Origin: Nannocystis punicea
GTDB lineage: Bacteria > Myxococcota_A > Polyangia > Nannocystales > Nannocystaceae
Direction: 5' to 3'
Length of the DNA stretch: 64,000 nt
NCBI RefSeq assembly: GCF_026965555.1
Contig: NZ_CP114040.1
Span: 1,984,001-2,048,000, forward strand
In this document: piece after piece, positions 8,259 to 15,691 of the stretch
Layout of the letters: each line of letters opens with the position of its first letter
Numbering within the stretch: the stretch's first letter is position 1
Program-made: the position numbers and the translations under genes
The notes under the pieces: model-generated
Database searches by the model: none
Told to the model about the DNA's origin: nothing
The model's input: only the letters and a program-made list of their open reading frames with translations

Positions 8259-10214
8259 ATGTCGATCCACGCCATCCTCGCTGCCCCCGACGAGGTGCCC
8301 GTCCTGCGCGCCGTCGTCGATCCGCTGGTCCCCCTGTCCGACGAGGCGCGCCGCTTCGTCTTCGTGATCTGCGCCGACGACCTCGGCGACCGCGTCTCCG
8401 CGGCCCTGGCGGGTCTGCCGGTCATCGAGCACGACGACGAGAAGATGATCGCGCGCTGCGACGCGCGCACGCTCGCCGAGCTGCGCGCGCTGTGCTGGGC
8501 GCTCGGCACCATCTTTCAGGCGCCGGAGGGCGAGCCGTTCGTGACCGAGCTCAGCTATTGCAACCTGACTCCGCGGGTCGTGGCGAGCCCCGATCGCGCG
8601 GCGGTGCGGGGGGCGCTGGAGAAGGCCGGGCTCACTGTGGCCGACGCGGCCGAGCTCTCGGCCGGGCGCGCGCCGATCGACGACGCGGCCGCGATCGCCC
8701 GGGCGATGGCGCCGTTCGAGGAGCACTTCTCGCCCGAGGTCGCCGCCGCGGCGCGGGCGTGGCTGGAGGGCGAGGACGGGCCGATCCCGGCGGCGATCCG
8801 CGAGGCCGAGAGCGAATACTACTCCTCGCCGGCGGGCGTGGTGAGCGACGCGCTGACCGGCGCCGTCGAGCGCTGGAACCCCCGCATCAGCCGCAAGCTG
8901 CTGGATCTGTGGATCGCCTGCCGCGAGCCGCGGGAGCTCGCTCTGCACCTCGGCCTCGGCGAGGAGGACCTGCAGCCCGAGTTCGGCGTCGATCGGGCGC
9001 GCAGCGTCGCCGCCGCGCTCGAAGCCGGCGGGCTGCACCCGGCCCTCGCGGTGCTGGCGGCCAAGTACTGTCAGGGAGGGTCGACCTGGTACCTCGCGCC
9101 GACGCTGCTGGCGCGGCCGGCCATCTTCACCGAGGCGCTGGCGCTGGATCGGGAGGTCGCGCGGGCGCTCGCGGCCGAGGCGGTGCCGACGATGGGGCTC
9201 CAGTATTCACCCGGGGCGCTGGAGCAGCTGCGGGCCTTCGTCGCCAGCCGCTCGCCGGCGCTCGGCATCGAGGCGCTGAAGAAGATCGTGGAGCTGCTGC
9301 CGGACGCGATCGACGAGGCCCACCTCGAGGTCGCGGCGGAGGGCGCCGAGGCGCTCGCGCTGTGCCAGCTGGCGGCGGCGCTCGAGCAGGCCGACGGCAA
9401 GCGCTTCGCCGGGGCGCTGCGACGGGCCAACGAGCGCTGGATGAGCGCCCTCGCGCCGGCCGAGATGGTGGCGCAGCTGCGCGAGGTGCAGTCCCGGGAC
9501 GATGCGCTGGTCGACGTCGAGGTGGCGTGGTCGCGCCTGATCGATCGGCTGGCCGCGAACCCCGGCGATCCGTTCGGCGACGGGCCCCAGGGGCGCTCGA
9601 TCGGGACCTGCAACGTGATCGTCAGCTCGCTCCCCGCGCCCGCCGGTGCGTTGAAGGAGCGGCTGAATGCGCTGTGCCGCGAGCACGGGGCCGCGCTCGG
9701 TTCGCTGCGCCGGCCGCTCGAGAAGAAGGCCGGGATCAAGCCGCCGCCCGCGCCGTACAAGGACGGTGACCTCGAGGAGCTGCCCGAGGCGCTGGCCAAG
9801 GCGTGGAAGACGGCGCGCAAGCGGAGCTGGGCGGCCGGGATCCGCCTGCCGAAGGGGGCGACGGAGAAGGCGCTGGTGGCCGCCGAGAAGGCGCTTGGGG
9901 TCAAGCTGCCGGCGGAGCTGCGCGCGTCGTTCTCGGTCCACGACGGCGCCGGCGAGGACGAGTGCTTCCGCGGCTGTCGGCTCTACGGGATCGCCGAGGC
10001 GGTGGAGCAGCGCGCGTGGCTGCTGGAGAACGAGGGCGCGCCGTTCGAGGCCGACTGGCTGCCCATCACCGACGACGGCGCGGGCAACCACGCGTGCGTG
10101 GTGCTCCGCGGCAAGGACGCCGGGGCGGTGATGGACTTCGATCACGAGACGGGCCCGGGCCGCCGGCTGGCCAAGAGCTTCGCTGCGTATCTGCAGGGCG
10201 CGAACTGGGAGTAA
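8259..10214 (+). CDS. large protein with C-terminal SMI1/KNR4 (SUKH) domain
   Basis: 651 residues, cytoplasmic, no signal peptide or membrane helix. The first 500 residues are alpha-helical, Ala/Glu/Leu-rich and unrecognised. The C-terminal 130 residues look like a SUKH domain: (V/L)xxAEKxLGVKLPAELRASFxxHDGAGED, then LYG(I)AEAV, and a final strand pair around DDGAGNHACVVL and VMDFDHETG. SUKH proteins often neutralise contact-dependent or secreted nuclease toxins, and also serve as general interaction domains. No toxin gene is adjacent. A second SUKH-like gene lies 3.4 kb away at 13620. Confidence 0.82.
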   Translation: MSIHAILAAPDEVPVLRAVVDPLVPLSDEARRFVFVICADDLGDRVSAALAGLPVIEHDDEKMIARCDARTLAELRALCWALGTIFQAPEGEPFVTELSYCNLTPRVVASPDRAAVRGALEKAGLTVADAAELSAGRAPIDDAAAIARAMAPFEEHFSPEVAAAARAWLEGEDGPIPAAIREAESEYYSSPAGVVSDALTGAVERWNPRISRKLLDLWIACREPRELALHLGLGEEDLQPEFGVDRARSVAAALEAGGLHPALAVLAAKYCQGGSTWYLAPTLLARPAIFTEALALDREVARALAAEAVPTMGLQYSPGALEQLRAFVASRSPALGIEALKKIVELLPDAIDEAHLEVAAEGAEALALCQLAAALEQADGKRFAGALRRANERWMSALAPAEMVAQLREVQSRDDALVDVEVAWSRLIDRLAANPGDPFGDGPQGRSIGTCNVIVSSLPAPAGALKERLNALCREHGAALGSLRRPLEKKAGIKPPPAPYKDGDLEELPEALAKAWKTARKRSWAAGIRLPKGATEKALVAAEKALGVKLPAELRASFSVHDGAGEDECFRGCRLYGIAEAVEQRAWLLENEGAPFEADWLPITDDGAGNHACVVLRGKDAGAVMDFDHETGPGRRLAKSFAAYLQGANWE

Positions 10215-10304
10215 CCGGGCGTCGTAGCGAATCGTCACGCCCGTCGACCGGCGCCACGTCGTACCTCGTGCCCGTGGTGCGGCGCCGTCCGGTCATGTCC
10301 TGTC

Positions 10305-10322
10305 AATGTCCGAAAGGACATT
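10305..10322. repeat. palindrome copy with GAAA loop
   Basis: AATGTCC-GAAA-GGACATT, a 7-bp perfect stem with a GNRA-type tetraloop, in the gap between the convergent genes ending at 10214 and 10442. The following 80 bases resemble the spacer at 7510-7575. Confidence 0.75.
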
Positions 10323-10441
10323 TGTCGCAGGAAGGCCTGCGGCCGCTCATCGCGGGGCTGCGGGCAACCGGGGACAGACGCCGATCGCCGGCCGGGGGCG
10401 CGGGGAGGGCGACGGTGTGCCTGCCGAGCGCGCGAAGGCAG

Positions 10442-13288
10442 TCACGGCGAATTCAGCGCCTCGCAGGCCTCGGTGCGCTCTTCCGGGCCGGTGCAGACCT
10501 TGAACAGGCGATCGGGCGCGAGGAGGCGGGCCATCAAGTCTGCCACCGCGTCGGCCCTGGCTTCGGCCACCTCGCGCGCCTCGCTGCGGTAGTAGTCGAG
10601 CGGCAGGTCGTGACGGACGAGGTAGGTGAGGCGGTCGGCGATCTTGCTGCTGTCGGACGCCTCGGCCAGAAGGCGCGCCGCGACCGGCCGCCGCGCCGCC
10701 GCCAGCCCGGCCACGATCCCCTCGCGCGTGCGCAGGCGCGCCAGCGCCTGGCGCAGCTCGGCGACTCCTTGCTCGACGTGCGCCGCGTCGATGTCTCCGA
10801 CGATCACGAGCAGCTCGGCGCCGCACAGCTCCTCGCGCGTGACCGAAAAGCCGTACGAGATCCCGAGCCGCTCGCGCACGGCCTGGATGGCGTCTTCGAT
10901 CAGCTGCCGCGCCAGCGACAAGGTCCCCTCGTCGCGGCGCAGCTCGCTCGGCACCACCAGCCCGAGGAACACCGTGACTTGCGCCTGGTTCTTCCAGACT
11001 CGTACGACCTCGGGCCTCACCGCCGGGTCCGGCCGACCGGGGCGAGCCGGCGCCGTCGCGGGGGCGCCCCAAGGGGCTCGGCCGCCGAACGCCGCCTGCA
11101 CGTGGGCCCGCGCGACGGCCTCGTCGAACCCGCCGGCGACGATCAGCGTGGTCCGCCCGGCGCGGTAGTGCTGCTCGCGGAAGGCAGTGATCGCCGCGTC
11201 GCTGATGTCGTCGAGGTCGCCCTCGTAGCGCAATGGATCGGCTTCGCAACGATCGAGGCTAAGCCGCGCGACCCCCCGCCGCACCGGCTCGGCGCGCAGC
11301 CGCCCGACCATGTCGTCGTAAAGCAGTTCGACCTTTGCCGCGCGCGCGGCGAAATCGTACTCTCCTGCGAGCACCTCCGCCGCCAGCCCGCGCAGCAGGT
11401 GATGGGTCTCGTTCGCGAGCCCGCGCGCCTTGAAGACGGTCGTCTCGTGGGTGAGGCGCACCTCCGTTTTGGCCCCGCGGGCCGTCATTTTCGCGTACGC
11501 CCTGGCGTGCGCGCTCTTCTTCGGCGGCTCCAGCATCTGCGCCGCCATCACGGCCAGCAGCGGGTGCTCGGGAGGAGCGTCGGCGCCCCCGGCCGCGATC
11601 ACCAGGCGCACGTCGACCAGCGGGCTCGACGACGGCGCGAGCACCACGGTCAGCCCATTCGCCAGCGTGTAGCGGCTGCTGCGGCTGGTCGCGGGGATCT
11701 CTCGCAAGAGCCTCGCCGCGACGTCCGGCTCGGCCGTGGCGGGGCGGGCGTCGTCCGCCAGCCGGGTCACCGCGGCGAGCCCCGTCCCGGCCCTCGTCGG
11801 CCCCGGCTCGAGCTCGAGCACCTCCACCTGGTCGAGCGCCAGCACCTGCTCCGCCAGGCGCGTCAGCGCGGCCGGCGTGAGCCCGTCGATCGCCCGCAGG
11901 TCGGTCGCCAGGGCTCCGTGCCGTGACCCGTCGGCGACCTCGACGAGTCGCTCTGCTCGCGCGTCGAGGTGCTCGTACCGCGTGGCCGCCTCGATCCGCA
12001 GCTGAGGTCGCAGTGACTCGACCGTCTTCTTCTCGCCGACAGCCTCGCGCACGCCGGCGACCGCTGCCTGCAGCACTTCCTCTTCGACCAACCCCCTGGC
12101 GACGAGGACCGCCGCGGGCGCAGCGCTTCCGCCGATGTAATGCAGCTCGAGGCTCGAGAGCTGCTCGGCCGCCCCGCCGGTCTCCGCGACCGCCTGGACG
12201 AGGATCGCGGCGAGGTGTCCGTCCTCGCTGCTGGCCGGCGGAAGGTGGAACACCAGCGCCGTGCCCCTCCCGCCGGGCAGCCCCGCCAGCTTCTTGCGCC
12301 CGCCCGTGCCGGCCACCGGCGGTACCACGACCTCCGGCAGCGCCGCGCGCGACGCCAGCGGCTTCAGCGTCGCCTCGGCGGCCGCGAGCGCGTCCGCCTC
12401 GCTCACTCGGCCGGTGATCACGACCGAGGCGTTGCCCGGCGTGAACCGACCGCGCAAAAAATCACACGCGTCCTCGGCCGTCAGCGCCGACACCGTCTCC
12501 GGCGTCCCGCTGGGCAAGTGCCCGTAGGGGTGGTCCGGCGAATAGACGAGGGCCTGCAATTCGTCGTACGCCGTCACCGTACCGGGCATGAGGTACTCGA
12601 TCTCGCTCAGCACGACGTTGCGCTCGCGCGTGAACACCTCGGGGCGCACCTCGCACGACCCGTCCAGCGCCGACGCGAACAGCCCCAGCACGGTCGGCAG
12701 GTGGGCCGCCACCGTCGTCGCCTTGAAGTCCACCGAGTCGTAGTCGGTCGTCCCCTGGTAATCCAGCGCCTCCTGCCCCAGCGCCGCCAACATCGTCCGC
12801 CCGTCGGGCATCGTCCGCGCGAACGCCAGGTGCTCGCTGAAGTGCGCCAGCCCGCCCTGCGCCCGCGTCTCGTTGCGGCTCCCCGCGCGCACGCGCATGT
12901 GCACCTGCACCACGTCGCCGGATGAGTCGGGCGCGACGAAGAAGCGCAGGCCGTTGGCGAAGGTCCGCCACGAGCCCTCGGGTCCCTGAGCCGTCCGCGG
13001 CAGCCGGGCGCTCCCGCAACCTGCGAGGATCACCGGCAGCGAGACGACCCACGGGCCGAGCCTTCGCCGCTGCGTCCTCGCCCTCCGCGGCCAATGCCCG
13101 TACTTCGACGGCCGTCGTACACCTCGCGCGGCGTACAGCGCGGTGGCCAGCGCGGACAGCCAGCGGCCGGTGCGGCGCCAGCAGACCGCGACCCACGCGA
13201 CGGCGCACAGCACAGCGCCGGCGCAGGCGGCGAGCGCCGACGGGTCGACAGGCTCGGTCAACGCAGCACCTCGATCTCCGCCGGCCAT
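10442..13288 (-). CDS. M16 zinc peptidase, two-domain lipoprotein type
   Basis: 948 residues. The N-terminal M16 domain has the inverted zinc motif H149-F-S-E152-H153 (LAHFSEHLAF) and the distal zinc ligand Glu229 in VLSEIEYL, 76 residues later, as expected. The second half (from about residue 530, YTLANGLTVVLA) is a second M16 fold without HxxEH, the usual non-catalytic partner that closes over the substrate. The N-terminus has two hydrophobic stretches, the second ending in VILAGCGS, a good lipobox. An alternative TTG start at 13261 overlaps the stop of a small upstream ORF and would drop nine residues. Likely a periplasmic or envelope-bound oligopeptide processor. It ends convergent with the SUKH gene. 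Confidence 0.88.
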   Translation of the reverse strand: MAGGDRGAALTEPVDPSALAACAGAVLCAVAWVAVCWRRTGRWLSALATALYAARGVRRPSKYGHWPRRARTQRRRLGPWVVSLPVILAGCGSARLPRTAQGPEGSWRTFANGLRFFVAPDSSGDVVQVHMRVRAGSRNETRAQGGLAHFSEHLAFARTMPDGRTMLAALGQEALDYQGTTDYDSVDFKATTVAAHLPTVLGLFASALDGSCEVRPEVFTRERNVVLSEIEYLMPGTVTAYDELQALVYSPDHPYGHLPSGTPETVSALTAEDACDFLRGRFTPGNASVVITGRVSEADALAAAEATLKPLASRAALPEVVVPPVAGTGGRKKLAGLPGGRGTALVFHLPPASSEDGHLAAILVQAVAETGGAAEQLSSLELHYIGGSAAPAAVLVARGLVEEEVLQAAVAGVREAVGEKKTVESLRPQLRIEAATRYEHLDARAERLVEVADGSRHGALATDLRAIDGLTPAALTRLAEQVLALDQVEVLELEPGPTRAGTGLAAVTRLADDARPATAEPDVAARLLREIPATSRSSRYTLANGLTVVLAPSSSPLVDVRLVIAAGGADAPPEHPLLAVMAAQMLEPPKKSAHARAYAKMTARGAKTEVRLTHETTVFKARGLANETHHLLRGLAAEVLAGEYDFAARAAKVELLYDDMVGRLRAEPVRRGVARLSLDRCEADPLRYEGDLDDISDAAITAFREQHYRAGRTTLIVAGGFDEAVARAHVQAAFGGRAPWGAPATAPARPGRPDPAVRPEVVRVWKNQAQVTVFLGLVVPSELRRDEGTLSLARQLIEDAIQAVRERLGISYGFSVTREELCGAELLVIVGDIDAAHVEQGVAELRQALARLRTREGIVAGLAAARRPVAARLLAEASDSSKIADRLTYLVRHDLPLDYYRSEAREVAEARADAVADLMARLLAPDRLFKVCTGPEERTEACEALNSP

Positions 13289-13380
13289 GGCTCGATGGCG
13301 TGCACGGTCCGCGAGAGCGCGAGGACGCCGAGCACCATCGGGATGTCAGCGAGCAGAGACTCGAGGGACGAGGTTTTCAT
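13258..13380 (-). CDS. possible 40-residue secreted peptide upstream of the M16 gene
   Basis: A short frame from ATG 13380 encodes a hydrophobic N-terminus ending SRTVHA, like a signal peptide, followed by a short tail. Its stop overlaps a TTG in frame with the M16 gene (TTGA), and overlaps the M16 ATG at 13288, so translational coupling is possible. Too short to judge from composition. It may be a leader or noise. Confidence 0.35.
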   Translation of the reverse strand: MKTSSLESLLADIPMVLGVLALSRTVHAIEPWPAEIEVLR

Positions 13381-13619
13381 CGGCGTGGACTTCGAGTCGA
13401 GTATGCCGCGCCGATCGATGGAGCGCACACCCCGGGCCGCGCGGGCGGCCCGTCCGCAGGCACGCCGGTCCTCGGCCATCTCGCGTACTCGTCGGCTCCA
13501 GCCGGTGACGCCGGCCTCGCGTGCGCCCCCGCGGATCCGTGGCGTTCGCGTATTTCGAGGGATCGCGGCGCGGTACCGCGTCCGCAAGGGATCGGCGCCG
13601 CCTCTGCTAGGATGAGGCG

Positions 13620-14417
13620 ATGACGGACCTCTGGCCTTCGCTGGTCGCGCTCATCGGCGCTCGCCGTCCCGGCTTCCTCGCGTCGGCGGAGGGGGTCGAG
13701 AGGGCCGAGCTCGCGCGCTGGGAGGCGCGGTTCGGCCTCACGCTCCCTCGTGTCTACGTCGACCTGATGCGGACGATGGGCCGGAGCAGCGGGGACTTCA
13801 ACCCGCTCGGGCCGTACGAGCACAGGCTCGACCCTCTCGCGGAGCAGTGGGCGTGGATGGCGGAGGAGGAGCCCGCCCCCTATCCACGAGACCAGTACTT
13901 CCTCGTCGGCTTTGACCCCGACCCGAGCGCCATCTCACCCTTCGAGCTCTTCCTCGACCTGAGCCGCGGCGACGGAGTGGATGCAGCCCTCGTCGAGATG
14001 GGCAGCAACGGCGTCTACTCGGCCGATGCTCGACACGACATCCGCCAGACCCTCGGAGAGCTGCTGGCCGAGCGGACCTTGACGTTCTTCGAGTTGAGCG
14101 CCCGGCCGGAGCGCGGCGGCCTGTTGATCTTCGGAGACGCGCCGAGCCTGCCGTCGATCAAGGCTGAAGTCGTCGAGCAGCTCCGTGGCATCGGCGGGAG
14201 CCCCCTTCCACCCGACCTCGCCGGCGTCACGTGCCTCCGGTTCGCGGGCACGAGCGTCCTGGTGAGCCTCGGGGCCAGGCAGGACTGGGTGGCGGTCGCT
14301 ATCGCCGGGGACGCGCGCGAGGATGTGGCCGCGCTGCTGAACCAGCTGCGCGCAAGTTGGCCACGATCGACCCCGCGGTCGATGCCGGGGGATAGAGCGC
14401 GCCGGACGGGTCGGTGA
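13620..14417 (+). CDS. SMI1/KNR4-like (SUKH) family protein
   Basis: 265 residues, soluble. The opening matches the SUKH pattern: helix (AELARWEARFGLTLPRVYVDLMRTMG), then SGDFNPLG and a strand ending YFLVGFDPDPSAISPFELFLDL. A second half from about residue 170 is unrecognised. The start ATG at 13620 is preceded by AGGATGAGG. It is followed after a 240-base gap by another small acidic protein. Proteins of this family are often immunity factors or partners in polymorphic toxin loci, but no toxin is seen here. Confidence 0.75.
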   Translation: MTDLWPSLVALIGARRPGFLASAEGVERAELARWEARFGLTLPRVYVDLMRTMGRSSGDFNPLGPYEHRLDPLAEQWAWMAEEEPAPYPRDQYFLVGFDPDPSAISPFELFLDLSRGDGVDAALVEMGSNGVYSADARHDIRQTLGELLAERTLTFFELSARPERGGLLIFGDAPSLPSIKAEVVEQLRGIGGSPLPPDLAGVTCLRFAGTSVLVSLGARQDWVAVAIAGDAREDVAALLNQLRASWPRSTPRSMPGDRARRTGR

Positions 14418-14553
14418 GCTGGAGCGGGCCAAAGACAACATGCTCGCGCAGGCTGGGCCGCCGATCGTCGGCTGACGCCCGGCATTCACTCGCCCTCGAC
14501 CATGGGACAGCCGTGGCAGACGCTCCCGCCGTGCTCAAGAAGCGCATACTGGC

Positions 14554-14658
14554 GACGTCGATGGCGAAGGCCGCAAGGAGCTCGTAGCGAGCGCGCGGAT
14601 CGACGACGTGGTCACGTGTCGAGCCGATGGTGGCGAAGAGGGACTGACGATACCATGA
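14554..14658 (+). pseudogene. possible remnant of an FG-GAP-like reading frame
   Basis: One frame reads GDVDGEGRKELVASARIDD then VVTCRADGGEEGLTIP and stops at 14656-14658, sharing ATGA with the next gene's start. The DVDGEGRKEL pattern resembles the calcium loop of FG-GAP/VCBS repeats. No credible start or longer coding region is found upstream in this frame, so it is either a decayed gene end or chance. Confidence 0.25.
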
Positions 14659-15116
14659 GGTCGATGGACTTCGAAGCCCTGCGCGACCGCGTTTTCGCCC
14701 ACCCCGACAACGCCGCCGTCCTCGCCTGGCTGGAGGCGAAGCCCTCTGTCCAGCTCCAGCGCGGGACGAACGGATACGGCTACGACGAGGGCGCCAACGT
14801 GTTCTTCTGGGAGTGGGGCCGCCGGATCCCCGAGGACGCGAAGTTCGACCTCCTGTACCACCACCTGATGATCCACCCCGTCACCGCGCGGATCTTCGCA
14901 TTCCAGCACGGCCGGTTCACGTTCGTGCTACGCCGGGACTGGGCGCGCGCCGGCGAGGTGCCCGAGGAGGACGCCCGCGTCGGGTACACCCTCGACGCCG
15001 GCGTCGACTTCTCCGACCTCGGCGATCCCTGGTGCCTGCTGAACGGGTGGGTCGATGAGGGCGACGAGGAGGACGAGCTCCTGTGGGCCTGGGAGCTCGC
15101 CGGCCGCGATCCGTAG
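14655..15116 (+). CDS. small acidic hypothetical protein
   Basis: 153 residues from ATG 14655 (GAGGGA about 12 bases upstream; a second in-frame ATG at 14664 is possible). The composition is strongly acidic toward the C-terminus (DEGDEEDELLWAWELAG) with several Trp and Tyr, and no signal peptide. It resembles small acidic immunity-like proteins in general character, and it follows a SUKH gene on the same strand, but I do not recognise the family. Confidence 0.7.
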   Translation: MRSMDFEALRDRVFAHPDNAAVLAWLEAKPSVQLQRGTNGYGYDEGANVFFWEWGRRIPEDAKFDLLYHHLMIHPVTARIFAFQHGRFTFVLRRDWARAGEVPEEDARVGYTLDAGVDFSDLGDPWCLLNGWVDEGDEEDELLWAWELAGRDP

Positions 15117-15316
15117 ACGGCGACGCAGCGCGGCGATCCACGCGGTCGCTCCCCGAGGACGGCTGGTTCGAGCTCACCTGTCCCCGGAGCGTCGTCGACG
15201 ATCGGATCGTCGGCGCGCCCCGCATTCTCCGTTGGTGACTCGACCCTCATTCGAAGGTGAGTACGACGATTCCTGGAACCTGAAGTCCAGTAGCCCGTTC
15301 TCGTGGTCGCTGCCTC

Positions 15317-15534
15317 GTTCAAGCCGATGGATGAAGAGAGACCCGAGCGTGGGGCGGCGGGCGTCTTTCAGCCGACAAAATCTGCACGTCGACGATCTCG
15401 ACCTCGTGCATGGCGCCCAGGCAGGCGTCGAAGCAAGGCTTGTCACCTCGCGGCGGCTGGGCCGCTTGTTCGTGAATGCGAAGAGCGCGCTGCTCCGATT
15501 ACCACGCTCGGGCTCTTCATCCATCGGCTTGAAC
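15317..15534. mobile_element. short element bounded by inverted repeats (MITE-like)
   Basis: The arms 15317-15338 and 15513-15534 are perfect 22-bp inverted copies (beginning GTTCAAGCCGATGG). After a 3-base insertion in the left arm, pairing continues with CCCGAGCGTGG, giving arms of more than 30 bases and a total length of about 218 bp. The interior has no credible gene. This is the layout of a miniature inverted-repeat transposable element, though no target-site duplication is clear. It sits in the 575-base gap between the genes ending at 15116 and 15692. Confidence 0.5.
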
Positions 15535-15653
15535 CTCCGAGGTCCAGGTATCGCCTCGGTGGGTTCATGTCACGACGGATACGGTCACGGAGGCCGGCGC
15601 GCGCCTGCCGATGGCCCGGGAGACAGTTCGGGTGATCGTCGAATGATAGTTCT

Positions 15654-15673
15654 GGACATGTCCTTACGGACAT
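15654..15673. repeat. palindrome copy downstream of the kinase gene
   Basis: ATGTCC-TTAC-GGACAT with an overlapping GGACATGTCC palindrome, 19 bases beyond the stop of the kinase gene (minus strand). It is well placed to act as that gene's terminator. Confidence 0.7.
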
Positions 15674-15691
15674 TGGCTGATCGTCGCCGCC

